From Bacteroidales bacterium (lineage in GTDB: Bacteria; Bacteroidota; Bacteroidia; Bacteroidales; VadinHA17), in contig JAAZAP010000254.1 in NCBI GenBank assembly GCA_012514255.1, positions 1 to 40,924 of the forward strand: 40,924 nt of DNA, read 5' to 3'. Made by a program: the position numbers and the translations under genes. Below, piece after piece: positions 8,271-16,102 of this stretch. The notes under the pieces were generated by a model. It ran no database searches. It had not been told where the DNA came from and was given only the letters and a program-made list of their open reading frames with translations. Position 1 is the first letter of the stretch. Every line of letters begins with the position of its first letter.

Positions 8271-9803
8271 CTACTCCAGGCTCCCAACTGTCTTCTCTAC
8301 CTCATGGAGGATCTCACATGACTTCACCAGCCCCTTCATTGTTGTATGATCAGCATAGAGCGGACGGTCTATGTCAAGGAACTCAACATGTTTGCGTATA
8401 ACATCCTTGGCTGTCTGAACTCCTGTCCCGAAACTATACTCCTCCTTCCTGAAATCGAGTGCCTGTGCTGCTGCCATGAATTCAATCCCGAGTATTCCGT
8501 AGGCATTGTCAAGAATCTGGTTGTTCTTGATGGCAGTGTTCATTCCCATTGAGACAAAATCTTCCTGGTCAGCGGCTGCGGGTATCGACTGTATTGAAGC
8601 AGGTGCTGAGAGTATTCTCTGCTCCACGATCATCATGTCAGCAGTGTACTGGCTGAGCATCAGACCGGAGAACATGCCTGCACCTTTTGTAAGGAATGCC
8701 GGCAGTCCCACGCTTAGGGCGGGATTATTGAGCCTGTTCATTCTTCTCTCTGACATCACGCATACCATGGTGACGGAGGCACCGGCCATGTCCATCGGCA
8801 CGGCAACAGGTGAACCCTGGAAGTTTGCTCCTGATAGCTGCAGGTTCTTGTCAGGGAAGAATATCGGGTTGTCACCCACTCCGTTCAGTTCAATCTCCAC
8901 CTGGCTGCGGGCATATGCAAGCATATCATGAGCAGAGCCTATCACCTGGGGTGTTGATCTCATGGAATAAGCATCCTGTACCTTTGATTTGACACGTCCT
9001 TCCTTCAGGTCGCCTCCTGAAATGCACTTGTTGATTGCATTGGCGCTGCGTATGGCGCCTTTGAAACCGCGAGCCTCATGAAGCAGCGGAGCGTATGGTT
9101 TCATGTTGGCCTTAAGAGCCTCGAGTGACATGGCTGCGGCTATCTCAGCCTGCTTGAGCAGGTTGTTGGCATCAACGAGCCAGATGGCACTCATTGCGGT
9201 AAGCATATTCGAGCCGTTGATTGCTGCCAGTCCGTCGCGTGCCAGCAGCCCGGGTACCTTGATTCCTGCCCTCTTCAATGCTTCGGCACCTTCGAGAAGC
9301 TCACCCTTATAGTAAGCCTTCCCTTCACCCATAAGAAGGAGTGCTATCTGTGACATAGGTGCCAGGTCGCCGCAGGCGCCAACCGATCCCTTCTGGCAGG
9401 CATAGGGAGTGACGCCCTTGTTGAGCATCTCCACATAAGTTTCGGTGATCTCAAGGCGGCAGCCTGAGTTGCCATGGGCGTGGACGTTTATACGGCCGAG
9501 CATTGCACCGCGGACAACTTCAATCGGAGCCGGATCACCGATACCTGCTGCATGGTTGTAAACGAGATATTTCTGGAAATCCTTGATCTGGTCATCATTG
9601 AGAACTATTTCAGAAAATTCGCCGATGCCTGTATTGACACCATACATGATCTCATGGGCAACGATCTTCTTCTCAAGCATGGCGCGGCAATCGAGAATCC
9701 TCTTGCGGGCGTCGGGGTGAAGCTCCACCTTCTGTCCGTGGCGGGCAACGTTGACAACATCATTGACAGTAAGCCCTGAACCTTTAATAATTAATGTATC
9801 CAT
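8271..9803 (-). CDS. HAL-like aromatic amino acid ammonia-lyase (MIO family), Ala-Cys-Gly triad
   Basis: MIO-type lyases remove ammonia from histidine, phenylalanine or tyrosine (histidine to urocanate in HutH). The ATG at 9803 (MDTLIIKGSGLTVNDV) gives 510 residues, the usual HutH length; upstream in-frame extension to 9884 adds an unlike leader. Family motifs are YGVNTGIGEF, LGRINVHAHGNSG, GLAAINGSNML, MRSTPQVIGS and GDNPIF. The cofactor region reads GSVGACGDLAPMSQ: the MIO-forming triad is Ala143-Cys144-Gly145 instead of Ala-Ser-Gly, confirmed by a TGC codon at 9374-9372. The substrate-selector pair is Asn-His (YNHAAG) where HutH normally has Ser-His, and GFG is GIG. No hutU, hutI or hutG lies nearby. 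Known work on HutH shows a Ser-to-Cys change can still form MIO, so activity is plausible. Histidine is the default substrate guess, but this is uncertain. Confidence 0.88.
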   Translation of the reverse strand: MDTLIIKGSGLTVNDVVNVARHGQKVELHPDARKRILDCRAMLEKKIVAHEIMYGVNTGIGEFSEIVLNDDQIKDFQKYLVYNHAAGIGDPAPIEVVRGAMLGRINVHAHGNSGCRLEITETYVEMLNKGVTPYACQKGSVGACGDLAPMSQIALLLMGEGKAYYKGELLEGAEALKRAGIKVPGLLARDGLAAINGSNMLTAMSAIWLVDANNLLKQAEIAAAMSLEALKANMKPYAPLLHEARGFKGAIRSANAINKCISGGDLKEGRVKSKVQDAYSMRSTPQVIGSAHDMLAYARSQVEIELNGVGDNPIFFPDKNLQLSGANFQGSPVAVPMDMAGASVTMVCVMSERRMNRLNNPALSVGLPAFLTKGAGMFSGLMLSQYTADMMIVEQRILSAPASIQSIPAAADQEDFVSMGMNTAIKNNQILDNAYGILGIEFMAAAQALDFRKEEYSFGTGVQTAKDVIRKHVEFLDIDRPLYADHTTMKGLVKSCEILHEVEKTVGSLE

Positions 9804-9862
9804 AGAAATAAGATTTAATGTTTTAAAACTGTTTTGAAGGGAATGGAAATAAGAGTCATACT

Positions 9863-9888
9863 GGCGATGTCTATTGAGATGCATCGCC
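9863..9888. repeat. Perfect 7-bp inverted repeat in ammonia-lyase leader
   Basis: GGCGATG (9863-9869) and CATCGCC (9882-9888) enclose a 12-base loop. It lies 60-85 bases upstream of the lyase start on the minus strand, so it could form a leader hairpin or be an operator. There is no T-tract after it, so it is not a normal terminator. Confidence 0.5.
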
Positions 9889-9979
9889 CTGCCGTGAGCT
9901 TTTAATACAACCCTGAGCGGTTGATCTTGATCTTGTATTCCAGTGTCCAGCTGCGTGCCATGATGCAGATTTTCAGCAC

Positions 9980-9987
9980 CAAATATA
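9980..9987 (-). promoter_or_regulatory. Candidate -7 box for the ammonia-lyase gene
   Basis: The minus strand reads TATATTTG, an exact TAnnTTTG. No good TTTG lies 18-21 bases upstream, so the promoter is only half supported. If used, the transcript leader would be about 170 bases and would include the inverted repeat at 9863-9888. Confidence 0.3.
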
Positions 9988-10054
9988 GAAAAAGAATTGA
10001 AATTTCCTTGTGAAAGCGGTCATGGCGCCCTTTTTTTTACTCGGAATGATCACA

Positions 10055-10090
10055 TTTGCCTTTCCCGGAACAAATTTTTGCCTATATTTT
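10055..10090 (+). promoter_or_regulatory. Candidate promoter of the cytochrome operon
   Basis: TATATTTT (10083-10090) matches the -7 consensus except for its last base. Either TTTG at 10055-10058 (24-base spacer) or TTTC at 10061-10064 (18-base spacer) could serve as -33 box. Use of this promoter would favour translation from the ATG at 10110 rather than from the earlier in-frame codon at 10056. Confidence 0.35.
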
Positions 10091-10109
10091 AGGTCTAATT
10101 ATTCAGAAT

Positions 10110-11483
10110 ATGAAAAGCAGGTTTTCTCCGTTGATATCCGTGCTAGCCATCTCGGCTTGTATAGTGCTGATACTCAGTGCTTTTACTTTAATCAGGTCGC
10201 TACCCCAGGAGGAGCTCAAGGGAAAATACAGGTATAAGGATTTCGAGACGGCTCTCAAGTGCCGCTCCTGTCACCCGGGTATCTATGAACAATGGTCGCA
10301 GGCCATGATGTCTCAGGCCTATACGCATCACTGGGACGAGATAGAGTATTTTGACCTTGCTGTGCCCCATTCGGAGGTTGACCCCTTCATGAAAGAGGCT
10401 GCCGATGGCTGCAATGGCTGTCATACGCCACTGGCTTATATGGGAGGCACGCTCCCGCCGCCGCGGCCTGAGGAGAAGAGCATGGCCAACGAGTCTGTCT
10501 CGTGCGAGGTGTGCCACCTGGTACAGAGAGCCACGGCAGACCCACCGGTGAACTACAGCTATTTTATTGAACCCGGCCGCACCAAGTACAGCGGTCGTGA
10601 ACCGAAGATACAATCACCGGCGCACAGGATTGTTCAGAACGACTTTCTTCAAACAACGGAGTTTTGTGGTAACTGTCACAATGAGATGAATCCGTTCGGT
10701 ATCTGGGTGAAGAGCACACAGCTTGAGTGGAAGGAGGGTCCTTACGGTAAGGAGGGGGTGACATGCCATGAATGTCACATGCCCGGGGGCGAGTACCAGA
10801 TGGCACTTATGGGGAAGAAATACGAAGATATGCGGCTCCATCTCTTTCATGGCGCCCACGATCCGGGCAAGGTACGGGGAACCATTGAACTCAGGATTGA
10901 ACCTGACATCCGGCTTGCAGAACCCGGCGAGACGGTAGTCTTTACCGTTGCGCTCTTCAACCAGAAGACAGGCCACAAATTCCCGACAGGATCAGTGGAG
11001 GACCGAATTGCATGGCTTGATGTTGAAGCCACCGACGCAAAGGGGAACAAGTATCACCTGAACGTTGACAAAAAAGGATTTGAAGGCGAGGAATATACAA
11101 TCTCAGGCGATTACCTGGCTTACCAGGATATGGCTATACCACTGAAGCTGAGCGATTTTGAGGGGGTGCAGCGCGATGGCATCCCGCATGGCAACAGGAT
11201 ATTCCGGATGCCCTATCTGGACAAGGACGGGAACATGACAATCATGCAGTGGAACACCCGCTCGCTGGGTGTTGATTACAGGATAGGCCCCAGGGAGACG
11301 AAGGTTGAAAAATTCACCTTCAGACTGCCCTATGAGGTGGCTCCCGGCGAGATGAAGGTGAGGGCTGTTCTGAATTACCAGCTCCTGGTGAAGCCGGTGG
11401 CCGATTTCCTGAAGGTGCCTGCTGAGGAGTCTGAAATAATGACTGTCAATGAGCATTTTACTAAGATCGAGATATTACCCTGA
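10110..11483 (+). CDS. Pentaheme c-type cytochrome, membrane-anchored or exported
   Basis: Predicted periplasmic multiheme electron carrier related to the cytochrome c554 type. The chosen start gives MKSRFSP followed by one long hydrophobic segment (about residues 8-30), a signal anchor or signal peptide. Five CxxCH heme sites follow: CRSCH at 51, CNGCH at 101, CEVCH at 132, CGNCH at 186 and CHECH at 219. The remaining ~230 residues contain no heme site and look like a beta-rich domain (AEPGETVVFTVALFNQKTGH, KFPTGSVEDRIAWLDVEATD). The gene is followed after 24 bases by a cytochrome/barrel gene, so the two are probably co-transcribed and work together. The electron donor and acceptor are unknown; nitrite- or hydroxylamine-type enzymatic activity cannot be excluded but has no specific motif. 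Confidence 0.88.
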   Translation: MKSRFSPLISVLAISACIVLILSAFTLIRSLPQEELKGKYRYKDFETALKCRSCHPGIYEQWSQAMMSQAYTHHWDEIEYFDLAVPHSEVDPFMKEAADGCNGCHTPLAYMGGTLPPPRPEEKSMANESVSCEVCHLVQRATADPPVNYSYFIEPGRTKYSGREPKIQSPAHRIVQNDFLQTTEFCGNCHNEMNPFGIWVKSTQLEWKEGPYGKEGVTCHECHMPGGEYQMALMGKKYEDMRLHLFHGAHDPGKVRGTIELRIEPDIRLAEPGETVVFTVALFNQKTGHKFPTGSVEDRIAWLDVEATDAKGNKYHLNVDKKGFEGEEYTISGDYLAYQDMAIPLKLSDFEGVQRDGIPHGNRIFRMPYLDKDGNMTIMQWNTRSLGVDYRIGPRETKVEKFTFRLPYEVAPGEMKVRAVLNYQLLVKPVADFLKVPAEESEIMTVNEHFTKIEILP

Positions 11484-11507
11484 TGGTGAAATCCAAACCC
11501 TAATCAT

Positions 11508-12707
11508 ATGAAGAACTCTACATTGATAAGGAGTTGCCTTCTGGGCGCTGCCTTTCTTCTGCTGATGCCACCGGAACAGGCTTCGGCCATCCCTGCGTTC
11601 GCACGCAAGTACCAGATAAGCTGCCAGGTGTGCCATACTCCGGCCATGCCGCGACTGAAAGCTTTTGGTGATGACTTTGCGGGTGACGGCTTCAGGATGA
11701 CCGAATATGAATCACCCCGTCATTTTATCCAGACCGGTGACGACCGTCTTTCACTCTTCCGTGAGCTGCCCCTGGCTTTCAGGTTTGACGGACATGTGAC
11801 TGCCAACTTCAATGGTGAGGGCAGCGTTGATTTTGCAGCGCCGTTTGTGCTTAAGATCCTTTCCGGAGGTGAACTGTCTGACAGGCTCTCTTATTATTTC
11901 TACTTCATGTTGGATGAGCGCGGGGAGATAGCCGGACTGGAGGATGCCTTCATCATGTATAAGGACTTGTTTCGTACCGGAATAAATGTCTACCTGGGTC
12001 AGTTTGCAGCTTCCGACCCGATGTTCAAGGGTGAGATGCGCTACACGATTGAGAACTACAAGATATATGCAACTGCCCCGGCTGAGTCATCAGTAAACCT
12101 CAAGTATGACAAGGGAATAATGCTGGATAAGGGATTTGAGACCGGTACCTCCGTGGTATTCGAAGTGATAAGCGGTACAGGGCTTGGCGAGGCAGATCAC
12201 TGGTACGTATTTGACAAGGACAAATACAAGAACGTGTTGCTGAAGCTGACCCAGGATATCGGTGAGTATGCAAGTCTTGGATTCTTTGGATACACCGGGA
12301 GGGAGGTATTGCAAAACGGTACGGGTGATTTTATTAGCTCTGTCAGGATGTATGGTCCGGACCTGGTGCTCGACTTTAATGAGAAGCTGATAATAGGGTT
12401 GCAGTATCTCTGGAGGACCGACTCCGATGTTTTTCTCAATCCTGAAGAGCCGATGAGGGAGAATGTACTTACCCATGGCGGATTCACAGAGGTGATTTTT
12501 TCCCCAAAAGGGGATATGAGCACATGGTATCTCAACGGCCTGCTCAACTGGGTGGAGTCAGACCTGGACTATCTTGATTATCGTTCCGCCACGCTGCATG
12601 CCGGTTACCTTATCCGGCGCAACGTCAGGCTGGTGACGGAATACACCAGGGTCTTCAGCGGGAATCCTTACGGAAAGCTGAGCGCCGGATTCGTTTCAGC
12701 ATTCTGA
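11508..12707 (+). CDS. Monoheme cytochrome fused to putative outer-membrane beta-barrel
   Basis: The 399-residue product has a signal peptide (ending near EQASA) followed at once by one heme site, CQVCH (C39-H43), in the context IPAFARKYQISC and PAMPRLKAFGDDFAGDGFRM. That pattern is common to a family of outer-membrane proteins with an N-terminal heme and a porin-like body. The rest is rich in alternating aromatic/hydrophobic strands (LSYYFYFMLDE, INVYLGQFAAS, ASLGFFGYTGRE, LIIGLQYLWRTD, ATLHAGYLIRRNVRLVTEYTR) and ends in SAGFVSAF with a terminal Phe, as expected of a barrel. Placed 24 bases after the pentaheme cytochrome, it may carry electrons across the outer membrane or present an electron acceptor. 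The barrel is inferred from composition, not from a recognised structure. Confidence 0.75.
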   Translation: MKNSTLIRSCLLGAAFLLLMPPEQASAIPAFARKYQISCQVCHTPAMPRLKAFGDDFAGDGFRMTEYESPRHFIQTGDDRLSLFRELPLAFRFDGHVTANFNGEGSVDFAAPFVLKILSGGELSDRLSYYFYFMLDERGEIAGLEDAFIMYKDLFRTGINVYLGQFAASDPMFKGEMRYTIENYKIYATAPAESSVNLKYDKGIMLDKGFETGTSVVFEVISGTGLGEADHWYVFDKDKYKNVLLKLTQDIGEYASLGFFGYTGREVLQNGTGDFISSVRMYGPDLVLDFNEKLIIGLQYLWRTDSDVFLNPEEPMRENVLTHGGFTEVIFSPKGDMSTWYLNGLLNWVESDLDYLDYRSATLHAGYLIRRNVRLVTEYTRVFSGNPYGKLSAGFVSAF

Positions 12708-12775
12708 TACCCGGATTGCGCAGCAGCCGTGAACTTTTTGAGTCTTTTGAACATTAATCCTTAATAAATGAGCCT

Positions 12776-14662
12776 ATGAAAAAATTCATGGTTTTTGTCG
12801 CTATTCTGTTTCTCGCTTCCTGTACCGGGAAGAAAGAGATCAAACAGTACACTATCGACCAGTTTTACAAAAATGTAAGCATTCAGTTTTCGGGTTTCTC
12901 GCCTGATGAGACCAAGGGCCTGGTAACCAGTAACGAGACAGGGATATACAACCTGTTCGAAATTAACTTCGCTGACGGCTCCAAAAAGCAGCTGACATTC
13001 TCCGATACCGAATCACTGTTTGGTATCGGTTATGTTCATGGCACCGGCCAGGTACTCTACTCAGCTGACAGGGGCGGGAATGAGAACAACCATATTTACC
13101 TTCTCAACAGTGACGGGACTTCCACCGACCTGACTCCGGGCGATAACGTCAAGGCATCATTCACCGGCTTCAGCCGCGACAAAAAGACAATGTACCTCAT
13201 ATCCAACAAACGTGACCCGAGGTTCTTCGATCTGTACAAAATGAACGTGGGAGACTGGAAGGAAGAGATGTTATGGGAAAATAAGGAGGGTCTGGATTAC
13301 GCGGGGGCCAGTAAGGACAGGTCACTCATAGCCACGGTAAAATCAATTACCACAAGCGAGTCAAAGCTCTTTATTACAAACCTGTCTACAGGGGAGACTA
13401 CTGAAGTCTCGGAACCGGATAAGCCGGGATTGTATTCCGCTTCGGGATTCACCAATGACAATACCGCCTTTTTCTACACAACCGACGCCGGGAAGGAGTT
13501 TACATATCTTGTAAAGTATACAATGGCTACCGGCGAACGCGAGTTGCTGTATGAAACCAGCTGGGATGTCACCGGCAGCTGGCTGAGCGAGAATGAAAAA
13601 TACCAGATCATCGGCATCAATGAGGATGGCCGGATACAGGTGAACATCACTGACCGTGCGACAGGGGAGAAGGTTATCTATCCGGAGGTCCCCGGCGCCA
13701 GCGTCAACAGTCTCACAATCTCAGAGAGCGAGAAGTACCTGTTGCTCGGTCTTGGCACATCCAGGACACCGGGTGATCTCTACCTGTATGAGTTTGGAGG
13801 TACGGAGATAAAGAAGCTGACAGACAACCTCAACCCGGAGATCAACCCGGCTGACCTTGTCGAGGCACAGGTAGTACGATACTCATCGTTTGACGGTCTG
13901 GAGATTCCGGCAATTTACTACAAGCCCCTCACAGCCTCAAAGAAGGATAAAGTTCCTGCTCTTGTATGGGTGCACGGCGGACCTGGCGGACAGACAATGT
14001 CTTATTATAATCCGATCATACAATATCTTGTAAATCACGGATATGCCGTTCTTGGTGTCAACAACCGCGGCAGCAGCGGTTACGGAAAGAGTTTCTACAA
14101 GATGGATGACCAGAATCACGGTGACAAGGACCTGAAGGACTGCATCTGGGGAAAGAAGTGGTTGCAGGCACAGGAGTATATTGACGGCGAAAAGATCGGC
14201 ATCATCGGCGGCAGCTATGGCGGATTCATGACCATGGCAGCCATGACATCAGCTCCGGAAGAATTTGAGGTTGGCGTCAACCTCTTTGGCGTAACTAACT
14301 GGCTACGCACCCTTAAATCAATACCACCTTACTGGGCATCATTCCGTGATGCTCTCTACACCGAGATGGGAGATCCCTTTACAGCCGACTCGGTAAGGCT
14401 GTACAAAATCTCACCACTCTTCCATGGGCAGAATGTGAAGAATCCGGTTATGGTGCTTCAGGGTGCCAATGACCCAAGGGTGCTGCAGGTTGAGTCTGAC
14501 GAGATGGTGGAGGCCATAAAGGCAGCCGGTGTGCCGGTGGAATATGTGATCTTCCCGGATGAGGGACACGGTTTTGTCAAGAAGGAGAATGAGATTAAGG
14601 GTTATTCACAGATACTTGAATTCCTCGACAAATACCTGAAGGGTACAGGGGAAGAGGTATAA
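12776..14662 (+). CDS. S9 family prolyl oligopeptidase-like serine peptidase, lipoprotein
   Basis: Predicted envelope-anchored dipeptidyl or acylaminoacyl peptidase that cleaves short peptides. The lipoprotein signal ends in FLASC (C16). Residues about 35-340 form a WD-like beta-propeller (repeats such as SDGTSTDLTPGD, KYLLLGLGTSRTPGDLYLYE), and about 370-628 an alpha/beta-hydrolase domain. The catalytic triad is visible: S480 in GGSYGGF, D566 in GANDPRV and H598 in DEGHGF, with the oxyanion region VWVHGGPGGQT. Length (628) fits the family. It follows the cytochrome pair after 68 bases and ends at a terminator; whether it shares their transcript is unclear. Confidence 0.92.
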   Translation: MKKFMVFVAILFLASCTGKKEIKQYTIDQFYKNVSIQFSGFSPDETKGLVTSNETGIYNLFEINFADGSKKQLTFSDTESLFGIGYVHGTGQVLYSADRGGNENNHIYLLNSDGTSTDLTPGDNVKASFTGFSRDKKTMYLISNKRDPRFFDLYKMNVGDWKEEMLWENKEGLDYAGASKDRSLIATVKSITTSESKLFITNLSTGETTEVSEPDKPGLYSASGFTNDNTAFFYTTDAGKEFTYLVKYTMATGERELLYETSWDVTGSWLSENEKYQIIGINEDGRIQVNITDRATGEKVIYPEVPGASVNSLTISESEKYLLLGLGTSRTPGDLYLYEFGGTEIKKLTDNLNPEINPADLVEAQVVRYSSFDGLEIPAIYYKPLTASKKDKVPALVWVHGGPGGQTMSYYNPIIQYLVNHGYAVLGVNNRGSSGYGKSFYKMDDQNHGDKDLKDCIWGKKWLQAQEYIDGEKIGIIGGSYGGFMTMAAMTSAPEEFEVGVNLFGVTNWLRTLKSIPPYWASFRDALYTEMGDPFTADSVRLYKISPLFHGQNVKNPVMVLQGANDPRVLQVESDEMVEAIKAAGVPVEYVIFPDEGHGFVKKENEIKGYSQILEFLDKYLKGTGEEV

Positions 14663-14683
14663 AAAAGTACACGTGCAGAATGG

Positions 14684-14716
14684 GCCGGGGGTCACAGCAG
14701 ATCTCCGGCTTTTTTT
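14684..14716 (+). terminator. Rho-independent terminator after the S9 peptidase
   Basis: GCCGGGG (14684-14690) pairs with CTCCGGC (14703-14709), one pair being G-U, followed by seven T residues (14710-14716). It lies 21 bases after the stop codon and ends plus-strand transcription before convergent hydF. Confidence 0.8.
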
Positions 14717-14784
14717 GTCGGTGGAGCTTTGGGGATCACTGCAGATCACCAGCCTTTTCTTATGTGCTGCCGGGGCGGCTGAGA

Positions 14785-16020
14785 TCAGGGCATATCACCG
14801 GCCTCTTCTTTTCTGCCTGTAAAAGGTTCAATGGCGCGGTCAAAGATTCCGTGAAGGTAGGCAATGGCCATGCCGTAGTTGGTTATGGCAATATTATGTT
14901 TCTTCGGTTCGCGCAGCCTGTTCATCAACTGCCGGTGTGTCACCATACATCCGCCGCACTGTATCACCAGTGCGTAATGTTCCACCGGCCGCGGGAAGGT
15001 GTCAAGCCCGGCCACAATGTCAAACTCAAGTTTTTTGCCGGTAAATTCGGTAAGCCAGCGGGGTATCTTTACCCTGCCTATATCATCACAGGCTACATTG
15101 TGGGTGCACGACTCAAGCAGCAGCACCCTGTCGCCGTCCTTCAGATCACTTATTTTTGGGGTGCCGCGAAGATACTCCCCAAAATCGCCTTTCTGCCTGG
15201 CAAGAACGATACTGAAACCTGTCAGCGGGATATCACGGGGGATAAGGGCGCTGACCTTGCCGAAGGCCTGGCTGTCCGTTACAACCAGCCGTGGCCTGAT
15301 ACCGGTCTTGCCAAGAAAGGATTCGATCTCATTTTCCTTTAGAATGATGGCGGTACAGTCATTGTCAAGCGTATCTCTTATCACCTGTACCTGCGGGAGT
15401 ATCATTCGTCCCTCCGGGGCTTCAATGTCAATGGGGGTCATCAGCAGGACAATGTCACCGGGGCTCACCAGGTCACCTATCAGTCCATGGCTCCTTATGG
15501 CCATCGGCGGCATTGCCTCCTTAATATTCGCCAGCAGTGCGTGATTATATTTTCCCGGTTGCAGTGCAGAGTACTCCGTGATCTCTCTCCCGGTGAGAGT
15601 TCTGACCTTTTTCCTCAGGCCGGGAGTGACAGGACTGAGATCACTCTTGTTGTGTACAATCACTGCAGGTACATCAAGCCTGGATAGCTCCCCCAGCAGG
15701 CCGGTCTCTTCGTCACCAAACATATTATCGGCAAGGACAAGTATGGCGAGGTCAATCAGCCTGAGGGCTGCCAGGGATTTTTTTATTCGCAGCTGACCCA
15801 GTTCGCCAGTATCATCGATGCCTGCAGTATCAATCAGGATGAGCGGTCCCAGGCCGTGGATCTCAATGCTCTTCTTCACCGGGTCTGTGGTGGTGCCTGC
15901 TATATCTGAGACTATGGCAATATCCTGCCCCACCAGGGCATTGATAAGTGAGCTCTTGCCCACATTTCTTCTCCCGAAAATGCCCACGTGGGGTTTTGTG
16001 TCTCTTCCTTTCGATGTCAT
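14785..16020 (-). CDS. hydF: [FeFe]-hydrogenase H-cluster maturation GTPase HydF
   Basis: HydF is the scaffold on which the 2Fe subcluster of [FeFe]-hydrogenase is assembled with HydE and HydG and then delivered to HydA. The N-terminal GTPase domain shows G1 GRRNVGKSS, a TTTDP G2 threonine, G3 DTAG and G4 NKSD. The C-terminal [4Fe-4S] site reads CTH, then 47 residues, then CGGC; the residue before CGGC is Gln, where the commonly quoted CxHx(46-53)HCxxC signature has His. The start at the ATG 16020 (MTSKGRDTKPHVGIFG) is preferred over an upstream TTG at 16038. HydE, HydG and hydrogenase genes are not in the window, so they must lie elsewhere or be absent. The assignment is firm. Confidence 0.95.
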   Translation of the reverse strand: MTSKGRDTKPHVGIFGRRNVGKSSLINALVGQDIAIVSDIAGTTTDPVKKSIEIHGLGPLILIDTAGIDDTGELGQLRIKKSLAALRLIDLAILVLADNMFGDEETGLLGELSRLDVPAVIVHNKSDLSPVTPGLRKKVRTLTGREITEYSALQPGKYNHALLANIKEAMPPMAIRSHGLIGDLVSPGDIVLLMTPIDIEAPEGRMILPQVQVIRDTLDNDCTAIILKENEIESFLGKTGIRPRLVVTDSQAFGKVSALIPRDIPLTGFSIVLARQKGDFGEYLRGTPKISDLKDGDRVLLLESCTHNVACDDIGRVKIPRWLTEFTGKKLEFDIVAGLDTFPRPVEHYALVIQCGGCMVTHRQLMNRLREPKKHNIAITNYGMAIAYLHGIFDRAIEPFTGRKEEAGDMP

Positions 16021-16102
16021 TACAATAATAGTTTCCAATCAGTCACAGTGCCGGTGGTTTCGCCCTGCGTCCTGCTCCTGTCATAACGGAAGCCTGACAA
16101 GG

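Larger units (their letters stand above)
9804..10109. other. Divergent intergenic region, ammonia-lyase leader and cytochrome promoter
   Basis: About 306 bases separate the minus-strand lyase from the plus-strand cytochrome gene. It holds a perfect -7-like box on the minus strand (9980-9987), an inverted repeat (9863-9888) in the lyase leader, and candidate boxes for the cytochrome operon near 10055-10090. No small gene or tRNA was recognised. Confidence 0.5.

Noticed and set aside
8029..8287. Minus-strand open frames through the 20-bp repeats
   Set aside because: The peptide is a repeat artefact (QSAVGS-like), created because the unit length and codon phase leave frames open.
9804..9884. 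N-terminal extension of the ammonia-lyase to 9884
   Set aside because: The extra 27 residues are unlike any MIO-family start, and the ATG at 9803 gives the normal length.
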